A DNA stretch of 64,000 nt, from NCBI GenBank assembly GCA_964399165.1, contig CAYNPO010000001.1:186001-250000 (forward strand), read 5' to 3'. The translations under genes and the position numbers were made by a program. The DNA comes from UBA6144 sp964399165. Its GTDB lineage: Bacteria > Bdellovibrionota > Bacteriovoracia > Bacteriovoracales > Bacteriovoracaceae. The stretch's first letter is position 1; each line of letters begins with the position of its first letter. Under the pieces are notes generated by a model. It was not told the origin of the DNA. It searched no databases and was given only the letters and a program-made list of their open reading frames with translations. Shown piece after piece: positions 57,369 through 64,000 of the stretch.

Positions 57369-58669
57369 AGAGCCGCTACCACGTTTTGATCTGGGGACGG
57401 ACCCCTTGGTCACTCCTGCACGCCCTGCTGCTCCGTTGCCGCGGGCAGGACGTTTTGGTGTTGGACGATCGCCGTTTGGCCACTGAAACCCAGGACCAGC
57501 GCTGGCTGACCACGCTCGAGCTGGAGGCCTTGCGTGCTCTGGGAGAAAAATACCGCGTGGAAACCCTGGCGGGCGTGGCGGGTTTTTTGCGGACAGCGCG
57601 CTTGAGCGTGCACTTGCCCACGCTCCAATGGGCCAGCGGCGCCTCGGCCGAGGACAATCTGCGCGAGTACGCCCGCAAGCTCCCCGCGCTCCACGGCCCT
57701 TCCGCCGTCGATGCCCGGGAGAGGGCCCACGCCGACCTCACCCGCGCCACCCGCGAGTACTGGGAGTGGCTGCAGACGGCGCCGGCCGAACGTCGCGCGG
57801 CCTTCCCGGGCTCCGGGGTTCCGTGGATCAACGATTTCCAACGTGCCTTGGCCACTGAGCAGGCAAGACCTTACCAAGGCCCGGAGTTGCCGGAGCTGGC
57901 ACAGTTCTTGTGCGCCCATTCGGTGGCCCTGGGCCGGGGCGTGCCCGCGCGCCTGGACGCCCACGATGGGTACGCCACCGCCCTGGCCCTGCTTTCTCCC
58001 GTGTGGGAGCTAGATCTGCCGTGGTTCTGCCGCGAACTGGCGCGCGAGCTCACCGAGCGGGGGGGGCACACCAAAAAAGCGGGGGTGCAGTCTTGGCAGA
58101 CCTACCACGGCCGCGTGGAAGCCGCTTTGCTCGACAGCTACGAAGGCGTGGTCGCGCACCAGCGCCTCATCCTGCACGGCCTGCCCCCGGCGGACGGCCA
58201 CTTCGCGTGCCGTTTTCCCGGCACGCTCTACCGGGGACTCGTTTATCATTGGGGCCAATGGCCCCACTCCGACGGTCAGGAGGAGCGCTCCCAGCTGGTG
58301 GCATGCACGGCGGCCGATCGCTTGGGCACGGACCTCCCGGCGTTGCTGGTGGAGGGCGGGCCCGGCGGGGGCCGGGTGATGGTTCCCTCGGCCGAGCGTC
58401 CCGGGTCCAAACCCGCCTTCGTCCACGACGAGGCGGTTAGCCTGGCCCAAGCGCATCTGGCGCGGCTCTTGCCCGCATCCCGCCGTCCCCTGGAATTGCG
58501 CTTTGCCGGTGTCGCCGGTTCCTGGCTACAGGACGGAGACGGCCGGGAGATGGTAGTGGACCGGGTCACTCGGGAGCCCATGGGAGGCGTGGAGTGCACG
58601 GTGGGTCCGTTGCTGAGGCCCCATGGGCCCGCTGGTTTTTTGGCCAAGCTGGCCCGCGACCTGGGGTAA
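57362..58669 (+). CDS. Unknown protein with Rossmann-like N-terminus, in LPS operon
   Basis: I do not recognise this 435-residue protein. The N-terminus (YHVLIWGRTPWSLLHALLL, then DVLVLDD) has the beta-alpha-beta shape of a dinucleotide-binding fold, with an acidic residue at the end of the second strand. The glycine loop is degenerate, so cofactor binding is uncertain. No signal peptide or membrane helix is present. It overlaps the preceding gene by seven bases and is followed 8 bases later by a pilin-like gene, so it belongs to the envelope operon. A flavoprotein-like oxidoreductase relic is one possible reading. Confidence 0.72.
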   Translation: MLKSRYHVLIWGRTPWSLLHALLLRCRGQDVLVLDDRRLATETQDQRWLTTLELEALRALGEKYRVETLAGVAGFLRTARLSVHLPTLQWASGASAEDNLREYARKLPALHGPSAVDARERAHADLTRATREYWEWLQTAPAERRAAFPGSGVPWINDFQRALATEQARPYQGPELPELAQFLCAHSVALGRGVPARLDAHDGYATALALLSPVWELDLPWFCRELARELTERGGHTKKAGVQSWQTYHGRVEAALLDSYEGVVAHQRLILHGLPPADGHFACRFPGTLYRGLVYHWGQWPHSDGQEERSQLVACTAADRLGTDLPALLVEGGPGGGRVMVPSAERPGSKPAFVHDEAVSLAQAHLARLLPASRRPLELRFAGVAGSWLQDGDGREMVVDRVTREPMGGVECTVGPLLRPHGPAGFLAKLARDLG

Positions 58670-58677
58670 AATGGGGC

Positions 58678-58893
58678 ATGGCCCCGGACCAGGAATCAGG
58701 ACAGACGTCGGTGGAGTACATGCTGCTGGTGGCGGTGATGATCACCGTGGGCGTTTCGTTCTTCGACCGCTTCGAGGCCTACTTGGTGGACAACCCCGAC
58801 AGCTTCATCAACAGCACGCTGGGCTCCTACTCGGACATCATGGGCGGTGGCGGGATCAACGCCCAATACAAGCGCTTCAGCATCCGCCGCTAG
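58678..58893 (+). CDS. Flp/class III prepilin-like small protein
   Basis: This 71-residue protein starts MAPDQESGQTSVEYMLLVAVMITVGVS. Gly8 followed by QTSVEY places Glu at +5 and Tyr at +6 of the mature protein, the prepilin-peptidase site of Flp/TadE-type pilins. A hydrophobic helix follows. The polar C-terminal part is short. No tad/rcp assembly genes are in this window, so the assembly machine must be elsewhere if it is active. TAAAAT lies 5 bases before the ATG. Its stop overlaps the convergent hydrolase stop. Confidence 0.78.
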   Translation: MAPDQESGQTSVEYMLLVAVMITVGVSFFDRFEAYLVDNPDSFINSTLGSYSDIMGGGGINAQYKRFSIRR

Positions 58894-60056
58894 CTTTCCA
58901 GCGCCGCCTTGAGGAGTCCCTTGAACTCCGGCATGCCCATGGGGCCTGAGTGTCCGCCCCAGGGAAGCACGATCAACTGGTCTGCCGAGAGGCCGGAGCG
59001 CTTCAGGAATTCCCCCCAGGGCATGCCCCGGTTGAGGAAGTCGTCTTCTCCGCTCATCACGCGCACCGCGAGCCCCGGGTTGGCCCGGGCCCGGGTCATC
59101 CAGTAGGCGAGGTCCAGCCGCGGGTCGTCCCGCTCGAGGAGTTTCCAGAGTTCAGGACGGTAATGGCGGAAAAGGGATTCGAAACCATCCGGTCGCCACT
59201 CGCTGGCGATGCCGCGCGAACGTTGGTAGGCGCCGTAGGTGTGGCCCACCGCCTTGAGGAAACCCTTCACCACGCCGTGGGCGCCGAAGCACCACTTCTC
59301 CTCCGGCGTGAGCGACGTGGGCACGTCTTTCCAGAGAAAGTCCGTCACCAAGCGGGCGTACATGCGCAACTGCCCGCAGTGGTCCGCCCAAGGCCGGTGT
59401 TCGTTGATGGCGAGGTCGAAGTTGTGCATGGCCCGCCGTAGGTTCTGGGGAGGCCAGAACAGGTTGAGGGCATGGAGCCGACGATGGTTGGCAGCGTCGT
59501 GGCCCGCCCAGGCGGCGGCGATGGCGGTGCCCAGGCTTTCCGCCACCACGTGCACCTTGCCCGCCCGGGGGCCCAGTTCCGCCAGGGCCCTGTCCAACGC
59601 TTCCTCCATGACCCGAACTTCGGCCTGCACCACGTCGGTTTGATACAGGGGGCCGGCGGTGATGTAGGAAGCCGCCATGAGGTTGGGAACCGCCAACACG
59701 TGGAAGCCAAGCTCCTCCAGCATGTCGATGGTCTGGGTGCTGAAGCCTTTGTCCACTTCGCCGAAAATGCCCGGCATGAACACCGCCAGCGGGGCGGGAT
59801 GGGGGCGTTGGGAGAAGTAAACCGGCACGTGGCCGCTTTTAAAGAGGGAGGAGGGCCAAGGGGTCACGTGCCCTTGGTTCTTGGAAAGGTGGCGCCAGCG
59901 CATGAGCCCCCCCCAGAACGTCCCCAGGCCCGAGGTGTCCAGGAAACGGTATTTGGCGTTGAGGGCCTCCACTTGGGTGCGGACGGCGGGATTCCATTGG
60001 GCAAAGGACAGGGAGGGGAGGGCGCAGAGCAGACCAACAACTAATGAAAAACCCAT
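58890..60056 (-). CDS. Exported alpha/beta-hydrolase-fold protein
   Basis: This 388-residue protein begins with a signal peptide (MGFSLVVGLLCALPSLSFA, cleaved after residue 19). The nucleophile elbow is AESLG with Ser174, a variant of GxSxG. An acid in GEDDF (Asp338 or Asp339) and His369 in WGGHSG complete the triad. An esterase, lipase or peptidase role is possible; the substrate is unknown. The frame opens further upstream, but the signal peptide fixes the start at 60056. Its start faces the outer-membrane protein gene across a 155-base gap containing a 16-base palindrome. Confidence 0.82.
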   Translation of the reverse strand: MGFSLVVGLLCALPSLSFAQWNPAVRTQVEALNAKYRFLDTSGLGTFWGGLMRWRHLSKNQGHVTPWPSSLFKSGHVPVYFSQRPHPAPLAVFMPGIFGEVDKGFSTQTIDMLEELGFHVLAVPNLMAASYITAGPLYQTDVVQAEVRVMEEALDRALAELGPRAGKVHVVAESLGTAIAAAWAGHDAANHRRLHALNLFWPPQNLRRAMHNFDLAINEHRPWADHCGQLRMYARLVTDFLWKDVPTSLTPEEKWCFGAHGVVKGFLKAVGHTYGAYQRSRGIASEWRPDGFESLFRHYRPELWKLLERDDPRLDLAYWMTRARANPGLAVRVMSGEDDFLNRGMPWGEFLKRSGLSADQLIVLPWGGHSGPMGMPEFKGLLKAALES

Positions 60057-60082
60057 CCTGGAAAACCTCTTCTGAGTGGACG

Positions 60083-60098
60083 TCCTCCGGCCGGAGGA
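60083..60098. promoter_or_regulatory. 16-base perfect palindrome between divergent genes
   Basis: TCCTCCGGCCGGAGGA is self-complementary and lies 26 bases upstream of the hydrolase start and 113 bases upstream of the outer-membrane protein start. It may be an operator for a dimeric regulator. A minus-strand TTGACA lies next to it. Confidence 0.4.
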
Positions 60099-60211
60099 GC
60101 AAAACCCTGTCAATTTTACAGTGTAGGGGCGTTTTCCCGCCAGTCCCCCAGAAATTACCACTAGCATACTTATGCAAAGCGTCAAATCCGTGTTTCCCTT
60201 GTGGAGGAGCT

Positions 60212-61360
60212 ATGAAAAGCGTGAAGAAGAACCTTGGCCTGGCGGTGTTGGTATCCCTGAGCTTCGGGGCGGCCATGGCCCAGGACGATCAGGTCCTGAA
60301 CTCCGCCCCCATCGACGTGGACGGGTACCTGCGCGAGCGGCAGGTCACCGACGGCGAACTCGAGCAGATCAAAGCCGAGTACGGCAAGCAGAAGGACATG
60401 ACCGTCCTGAACAAGGAAAAATCCAAGGAGCTGGGCAAGCTCTCCGGACAGACCGAGAAGCTCCTGGACAGCCAAGACGAGTACATCGACTCCAAGATCG
60501 AGGCCCAGACCGCCATCAAGGAGTTCAACAAGAAGAGCGCAGAAAATGAGAAGAAGCTCAAATGCCTCTTGGAGGAGAGCAACTCCCCCGACTGCGCCAA
60601 GTGGGTGAAGAACCGCCGCCAGGAGCCCGTGGTGGACCAAGTGCAAGTGGCCCAGGCCGCCCCCGCCCAGTCCGTGGCCGTGGCCCCGGCCGTCGGCGGG
60701 CCCTTGAAGCCCTTCGAGGAGATCAAACTCTTGCCCTTCGCTGGCGTCACCAACTACCAAGGCGACGTGGAGAAGCTTGAGACCGAGTTCGCCGGCGGCT
60801 TGCGCCTGGAGAGCAACGTGTCCGAGCGCCTCAGCATGGGCATCGGCTTCAACTACTCCCAGTTCAGCACCGAGGACTTCGGCAACGGCTACCAGAACGA
60901 GTTCTACTATCCCCAGTACTACAACGCTTACGGCAAGGGCCGCGAGATCGGCTTCAGCAACATGGGGCTGGACCTCTATGCCAAGTTCTTCATCACCCGC
61001 GGCGAGCGCTTCCGTCCCTACATCGGCGGTGGCCTCGGCTACAACCGCATGACCCTGAAGTACCGTGAGACCAACGCCCTGAACGGCATGGGCGGTTATG
61101 GCTACAACTTCAACGGCAAGGAAGAGCTGACCAGCAACTACGCCACCGCCACCTTCTCGGCCGGCTCGGAAGTCCTGATCACCCGCTCCGTTGGCCTGAA
61201 CATCGAGCTGCAGTATTCCCGCGGCTTCGGCGGCAACAACAAGGATAACGGAGTGGATCCGTTCAACGCCCCGGACCAGCGCCGCTTGGAGCAGCTCTCC
61301 GACGAGCTGATCGAGGCTAACGCGCTGTCCGTGATGGCCGGTGTGTTGATCATCTTCTGA
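60212..61360 (+). CDS. Outer-membrane beta-barrel protein with N-terminal coiled coil
   Basis: This 382-residue protein begins with a signal peptide (MKSVKKNLGLAVLVSLSFGAAMA, cleaved after residue 23). A Lys/Glu-rich coiled-coil region follows to about 125, then a Pro/Ala/Val linker, and an OmpA/OmpW-sized barrel at about 170-382 with Tyr/Phe-rich strands, ending ...VMAGVLIIF. The coiled coil would lie in the periplasm and the barrel in the outer membrane. GGAGGAGC precedes the ATG, and a strong terminator follows. The longer upstream frame has no support. Confidence 0.85.
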   Translation: MKSVKKNLGLAVLVSLSFGAAMAQDDQVLNSAPIDVDGYLRERQVTDGELEQIKAEYGKQKDMTVLNKEKSKELGKLSGQTEKLLDSQDEYIDSKIEAQTAIKEFNKKSAENEKKLKCLLEESNSPDCAKWVKNRRQEPVVDQVQVAQAAPAQSVAVAPAVGGPLKPFEEIKLLPFAGVTNYQGDVEKLETEFAGGLRLESNVSERLSMGIGFNYSQFSTEDFGNGYQNEFYYPQYYNAYGKGREIGFSNMGLDLYAKFFITRGERFRPYIGGGLGYNRMTLKYRETNALNGMGGYGYNFNGKEELTSNYATATFSAGSEVLITRSVGLNIELQYSRGFGGNNKDNGVDPFNAPDQRRLEQLSDELIEANALSVMAGVLIIF

Positions 61361-61383
61361 TTCTCCCTCCCTGACCTCGCGAA

Positions 61384-61410
61384 GGGCCCCGTCCGGGGCC
61401 CTTTTTTTTT
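61384..61410 (+). terminator. Intrinsic terminator after the outer-membrane protein gene
   Basis: GGGCCCC (61384-61390), loop GTCC, GGGGCCC (61395-61401), then nine T residues. It isolates the barrel gene from the thiolase operon. Confidence 0.93.
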
Positions 61411-61480
61411 GCGTTGGACTTCCGCCCTCCCTCTCTCTCCCGTAAAATCAAGCCAATCCAACTTCAGCCAAGGAAGAAGC

Positions 61481-62767
61481 ATGAAACCCGTCTATCTCGT
61501 GGAAGGGAAGCGCACCCCGCAGGTCAAGGCCGGCGCCGATCTGCAGGAAGTGGCCGCGCCTTACCTGGGCCATTACCTGGTCCGCCACCTCGCCGACAAA
61601 CACGGCATCCCCGCTGACGGCGTGGACGAGGTCATCTTCGGCAACACCGGCACTCCGGCCAAGTACCCCAACGTGGGCCGCGTGATCGCGCTGGAAGCGG
61701 GCCTGGACAAAAAGACCTCCGGCTATTCCGTGCATCGCAACTGCGCCTCGGGCATGGAGGCGCTCTCCCAGGGCTATGACAAGATCGTCTCCGGCCGGGC
61801 CGACGTGGTTTTCGCCGGCGGCGTCGAGAACATGACCCAGATGCCGCTGATGTTCAACAAGCAGATGACGGCCTTGTTCATGGACCTCATGAAGGCCAAG
61901 AGCACAGGCGCCAAGCTCGCCATCATGGGCCGCTTCCGTCCCGACTACCTCAAACCCATCGTGGCTATCGAGCAGGGCCTCACGGATCCTTTTTGCGGTT
62001 TGAACATGGGTTTAACCGCGGAGAAGTTAGCGCGTGAATTGGGCATCACGCGCCAGGAACAAGACGAGTTCGCCAACCGGAGTCACCAGCGCGCGATCGC
62101 CGCGCAGAAAGAGGGGCGCTTCGCCGAGGAGATCCTGCCCATCACCATCGGCAAGAAGCTCGACCACGTGCTCGGGCAGGACGTGGGGCCCCGTGAGGGC
62201 TCCACCGTCGAGGGCCTGGGCAAGATGAAGCCCTACTTCGAGAAAGGCACCGGCACCGTCACCGTGGGCAACGCCTGCCCGATCACCGACGGAGGCTCCG
62301 CCTGGCTCATGTGCTCCGAGGAGGGGCTCAAGCGCCACAACCTCACGCCCATGGCGCGCATGGTGGACTACCACTTCCACGGGCTGGAGCCCGAGCGCAT
62401 GGGACTCGGGCCCGTGCTCGCCACCGCCGGCGTGCTCAAGCGCACGGGCCTCACGCTGTCGCAGATGGATCTGGTGGAACTCAACGAGGCCTTCGCGGCC
62501 CAGGTCATCGCTTGCTTGCGCGTGATGAAGGACAAAACCCTCGCCGCCAAATGGGGCCTCTCCGACGCCCTGGGGGAGATCCCCGCGGACAAACTCAACG
62601 TCAACGGCGGCGCCATCGCCCTGGGCCACCCGGTGGGTTCCACCGGTAGCCGCTTGGTGGTGACGCTCGCCCATGAGCTGCGCCGGCGCAAGCGCAAGTA
62701 CGGTCTCGCCACCCTGTGCATCGGCGGCGGGCAAGGCGGCGCGGTCGTGGTCGAGAACCTCCAGTGA
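61481..62767 (+). CDS. Acetyl-CoA acyltransferase (3-ketoacyl-CoA thiolase)
   Basis: This 428-residue thiolase carries out the last, thiolytic step of fatty-acid beta-oxidation. The acylated Cys88 is in HRNCASGMEAL, His383 in LGHPVGSTG, and the second catalytic Cys413 in LCIGGGQGG. The region around 200-260 (NMGLTAEKLAREL) is thiolase-typical. Its length and pairing with a FadB/J-like gene favour a FadA/FadI role. AAGGAAG precedes the ATG at 61481, and TAAAAT at 61443-61448 may be its -10 box. It starts the operon with the gene at 62782. Confidence 0.93.
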   Translation: MKPVYLVEGKRTPQVKAGADLQEVAAPYLGHYLVRHLADKHGIPADGVDEVIFGNTGTPAKYPNVGRVIALEAGLDKKTSGYSVHRNCASGMEALSQGYDKIVSGRADVVFAGGVENMTQMPLMFNKQMTALFMDLMKAKSTGAKLAIMGRFRPDYLKPIVAIEQGLTDPFCGLNMGLTAEKLARELGITRQEQDEFANRSHQRAIAAQKEGRFAEEILPITIGKKLDHVLGQDVGPREGSTVEGLGKMKPYFEKGTGTVTVGNACPITDGGSAWLMCSEEGLKRHNLTPMARMVDYHFHGLEPERMGLGPVLATAGVLKRTGLTLSQMDLVELNEAFAAQVIACLRVMKDKTLAAKWGLSDALGEIPADKLNVNGGAIALGHPVGSTGSRLVVTLAHELRRRKRKYGLATLCIGGGQGGAVVVENLQ

Positions 62768-62781
62768 GCCAAGGAGACGGC

Positions 62782-64000
62782 ATGAACCTGCACAACCTCA
62801 CCTACGAAACCAACGCCGAGGGCATCGCCCTCGTGGGTTTCGGGAAATACGAGACCAAGTCCATGACCACCCTCACCCGCGAGACGCTCATGGAGCTCAA
62901 GCAGGTGCTAGCGGATCTGGCGGCCCGGGAGAAGCGCAAAGAGGTGAAGGGCGTGATGTTCTTCTCCCACAAGCCCGGCGTGTTCCTGGCCGGAGTGGAT
63001 GTGACATTGATCAATGGCCTCAAGACCGAGGCCGACGCCACCCGCGGGGCCGAGGAGGGCCAGGACCTCTACAACGCCATCGAGGATTTAAAAGTCCCCA
63101 CCGCCGCCCTGGTGGACGGGGTGTGTCTGGGCGGGGGCCTGGAGCTGGCGCTGGCGTGCAAGCGCATCTACGCCTCCGACAATCCCAAGACCGCCCTGGG
63201 CGTGCCCGAAGTCATGCTGGGCGTTTTGCCCGGCTTCGGCGGCACCTACCGCCTGCCCAAGAAGGTGGGGCTGCCCAACGCCCTGGACATGATCCTCACC
63301 GGCCGCCAGGTGCGGGCCAAGGCCGCGCTGAAAATGAATCTCGTGGAGGCGGTGCTGCCCTCCGAGCGCCTGGCCGAATTGGCCGCGCCGCTCTTGCTCA
63401 AGCCCGTCCCCCCGAAGGGCGGGGGCATGGGCAAGGCCCTGGAGCGCGTGGCCGGGGACAACTTTTTCGCCAGGAAGATCATTTTTCAGAAAGCGCGCGA
63501 AGGCGTGCTGGAGAAGTCCAAGGGCTTCTACCCGGCCCCGCTGCGCATCCTCGAGGTACTGGAGACTGGCCACGGCAAGTCCCGCTCTGCCTATCTGGCC
63601 ATGGAGGCGCACGCCTTCGGCGAACTCTCCCAGACCGTGGTCTCCAAGAACCTGCAGCACATCTTCTTCCTCACCGACGCCTCCAAGAAGGTGGAAGGGA
63701 AGGAGAACCTACCCACGGTGCGGAGGGGGGCCGTGCTCGGCGCCGGCGTCATGGGCGGCGGCATCGCCTGGCTCTTCGCCAGCCAGGACCAGGCCCCGCT
63801 GATGAAGGATTTGACCCAGCCCGCGTTGGAGCTGGGCCTCAAACAAGCGTCGGACAACTTCGCCTCGGCGCTAAAGAAACGCCGGCTCTCCGAAGACGAC
63901 TTCAACCGCAAGATGCGCTCGATCACTCCCACGCTCACCTTCGACGGATTCAAGGGCGTGGACCTGGTGGTCGAGGCGGTGGTGGAGAACATGGACGTGA
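62782..64000 (+). CDS. Bifunctional enoyl-CoA hydratase / 3-hydroxyacyl-CoA dehydrogenase, truncated by window end
   Basis: The visible 406 residues cover the N-terminal crotonase domain (about 1-190) and the start of the NAD-binding domain. Catalytic hydratase acids are Glu121 (GGGLELALAC) and Glu143 (VPEVMLGVLPGFGGT). The dinucleotide loop GAGVMGGGIA is at 320-329, and DLVVEAVVENMDV lies at the window end. It is the alpha subunit-type protein (FadB/FadJ) that performs the hydration and dehydrogenation steps before thiolase. AAGGAGA precedes the ATG, 14 bases after the thiolase stop. The dehydrogenase C-terminal domain lies outside the window. Confidence 0.95.
   Translation, partial: MNLHNLTYETNAEGIALVGFGKYETKSMTTLTRETLMELKQVLADLAAREKRKEVKGVMFFSHKPGVFLAGVDVTLINGLKTEADATRGAEEGQDLYNAIEDLKVPTAALVDGVCLGGGLELALACKRIYASDNPKTALGVPEVMLGVLPGFGGTYRLPKKVGLPNALDMILTGRQVRAKAALKMNLVEAVLPSERLAELAAPLLLKPVPPKGGGMGKALERVAGDNFFARKIIFQKAREGVLEKSKGFYPAPLRILEVLETGHGKSRSAYLAMEAHAFGELSQTVVSKNLQHIFFLTDASKKVEGKENLPTVRRGAVLGAGVMGGGIAWLFASQDQAPLMKDLTQPALELGLKQASDNFASALKKRRLSEDDFNRKMRSITPTLTFDGFKGVDLVVEAVVENMDV

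Noticed and set aside
1..64000. tRNA, rRNA, CRISPR, insertion sequence, prophage or integron signals
   Set aside because: Intergenic gaps were read and no cloverleaf, transposase, integrase, direct-repeat array or attachment site was found.

Overview
This window is a GC-rich, gene-dense chromosomal segment of a Gram-negative bacterium. The Gram-negative assignment rests on outer-membrane beta-barrel proteins, many lipoproteins with lipoboxes, a lytic transglycosylase, and heptosyltransferase-like and KDO-transferase-like LPS genes. No rRNA, tRNA, CRISPR array, insertion sequence or phage gene is visible. The EF-G has the mitochondrial/'spd' look (spirochaete, planctomycete, delta-proteobacterial). 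A c-di-AMP cyclase locus and a dense set of exported proteases point to a Bdellovibrionota or other delta-like lineage. That assignment is an inference, not a proven identity.

Layout. 1-4100: the end of tatA, queF, a one-piece ferrochelatase-MFS fusion, and an M14 peptidase lipoprotein. 4200-12200: a co-directional block with a PilZ-GAF-degenerate AAA protein, cdaA, cdaR, glmM, pdxJ, nnr and tsaE (c-di-AMP, cell-wall precursor, vitamin B6, NAD(P)HX repair, tRNA t6A). 12400-14200: an Rrf2 regulator with a promoter and palindromic operator, coupled to a cysteine desulfurase. 14200-24100: a FliG-C-like/MORN protein, EF-G, a LysR regulator, a CCA/poly(A)-type nucleotidyltransferase, a GNAT, a duplicated secreted protein, mltA, a J-domain protein and a Nif3-like protein. 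24100-37600: PEP carboxykinase and class II aldolase (divergent), a beta-barrel protein, prfC, a lipoprotein, a fused glycine decarboxylase, rsmJ, an adenosine-kinase-like gene and asnS.

37600-44800 is an exported-protein island. It has a 390-base structured non-coding stretch, two CAP-domain lipoproteins, three tandem trypsin-like proteases, a dicarboxylate/glutamate symporter, a metzincin-like lipoprotein and a transglutaminase-like protein. 44800-53500 (minus strand) is a six-gene operon: GYF-like protein, tmk, holB, ricT, sbcD, sbcC. 53600-58900 (plus strand) is a divergent operon: sufE, hemB, a GT9 glycosyltransferase, a KDO-transferase-like gene, an unknown gene and a Flp-like pilin. 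The window ends with an alpha/beta hydrolase, an outer-membrane protein and the fatty-acid beta-oxidation pair (thiolase and FadB/J, cut by the window end).

Two heme genes (ferrochelatase, porphobilinogen synthase) and two sulfur-mobilisation genes (cysteine desulfurase, SufE) lie far apart. The points that stand out are the HemH-MFS fusion; a hairpin that would bury the ribosome-binding site of the diadenylate cyclase; the structured element at 38054-38232; several genes whose -10 box sits only 5-8 bases before the start codon; a fused P-protein of the two-subunit type; and the protease island. All calls come from reading the sequence; no database search was run.
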